Assembly: GCA_964057225.1 (NCBI GenBank)
Contig: OZ059897.1
Coordinates: 434,001 to 498,000, forward strand
Reading direction: 5' to 3'
DNA length: 64,000 bases
Origin: Auanema rhodensis
Lineage: Eukaryota > Nematoda > Chromadorea > Rhabditida > Rhabditidae
Made by a program: the position numbers and the translations under genes. Shown in pieces: positions 63,749-64,000 of this stretch. How positions within the stretch are numbered: the stretch's first letter is position 1; each line of letters begins with the position of its first letter. A model generated the notes under the pieces. That model was not told the DNA's origin. It saw only the letters and a program-made list of their open reading frames with translations, and did no database searches.

Positions 63749-64000
63749 AATATGAACAGGTTTCAAAAAAAGTAATATCAATTCATGGTTAAATCGAGTT
63801 TTAAAAGCAAAGAAGAAGTATCAAGAAGCATTTTCAGTAAGAAAACATGAAGAAATTTTAACAAATACAAATAAGAATGAGAAAATTATCAAGAAATGTA
63901 CAAAGTATACTAGAGTAAATAATTATTTACTACATGAACAAGATACGAAAGAAAGTAATATCAAGTCATGATAAAATCAAGTATTAAAAACAAAGAAGAA

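Larger units (their letters stand above)
50728..64000 (+). repeat. Satellite 2: 179-184 bp tandem array, about 73 monomers
   Basis: A second head-to-tail array, phased on catgaagaaatttt, which recurs every 179, 183 or 184 bp. Hand count of one 184-bp unit gives about 25% G+C, with about 92 A against 46 T on this strand. Three subtypes are seen. Type A (179 bp) has catttcatggggaagtatt. Type B (184 bp) has gttataacaagtcatggtaaa. Type C (183 bp) has gtaaataattatttactac followed by aagatacgaaagaaag. Recombinant units joining A or B halves to C halves are common. No sequence similarity to satellite 1 was noticed. The unit length would suit one nucleosome plus linker. The array continues past the right edge, and the family is not recognised. 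Confidence 0.96.
60621..64000 (+). repeat. Satellite 2 distal block, mosaic of A, B and C units
   Basis: About eighteen units with subtype switches at nearly every monomer and no HOR that I could confirm. Type C units near 61.8-62.8 kb share acaattacaaataag and catgaacatgatacg. The block continues past the window edge. Confidence 0.75.

Noticed and set aside
1-64000. CRISPR array
   Set aside because: Repeats are hundreds of bases long and contiguous. There are no unique spacers and no cas genes.
1-64000. Telomeric repeats (TTAGG, TTAGGG) or subtelomeric gene remnants
   Set aside because: No such tandem short repeats were seen in either orientation.
1-64000. Inverted or palindromic array organisation
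   Set aside because: Every monomer of each family that I phased lies in the same orientation; no inversion point was found.

Overview
The whole 64-kb window is tandem satellite DNA. I see no gene, RNA gene, transposon or unique sequence longer than about 30 bp. Two unrelated satellite families meet at one sharp junction near position 50,700, and both run off the window edges. The window is eukaryotic heterochromatin, plausibly centromeric or pericentromeric. An invertebrate, possibly an insect, fits the A+T-rich composition, the monomer lengths of about 351 and 179-184 bp, and the lack of CpG depletion. That is inference; I do not recognise either satellite and cannot name the species.

Satellite 1 (1-50698) has a 351-bp monomer, about 68% A+T by hand count of one unit. 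There are 144 complete head-to-tail monomers plus a 156-bp partial one, all in one orientation. Only five distinct length changes occur, all of one base. Point variants define monomer subtypes arranged in higher-order repeats (HORs): a 4-mer of about 1404 bp (1-5267, and again at 19308-22467), a dimer of 702 bp (8778-10181), a 6-mer of 2106 bp (11586-15797, part again at 17553-18956), a 12-mer of 4211 bp (24925-29135 and 31592-35802, with a shortened 7-mer between), 3-mer expansions (about 37.9-41.4 kb), and another 2106-bp 6-mer (45980-50191). The first 2.46 kb reappears almost unchanged 20,009 bp downstream.

Satellite 2 (about 50728-64000) has an approximately 75% A+T monomer in three subtypes of 179, 184 and 183 bp, about 73 copies, all in one orientation, with twice as many A as T on the + strand. 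It has its own HORs: 1288 bp (7-mer), 729 bp (4-mer) and 550 bp (3-mer).

The many 62-86 codon open frames are repeats of the monomers, not genes. They lack ATG-initiated, selectively maintained reading frames, and stops come and go between copies. Two observations still suggest that each satellite may derive from old coding sequence: one satellite 1 subtype in which both early stops are absent, and a long open frame in satellite 2 that is unlikely for its composition. Monomer boundaries and spacings were counted by hand from diagnostic motifs. Percent identities were not computed.
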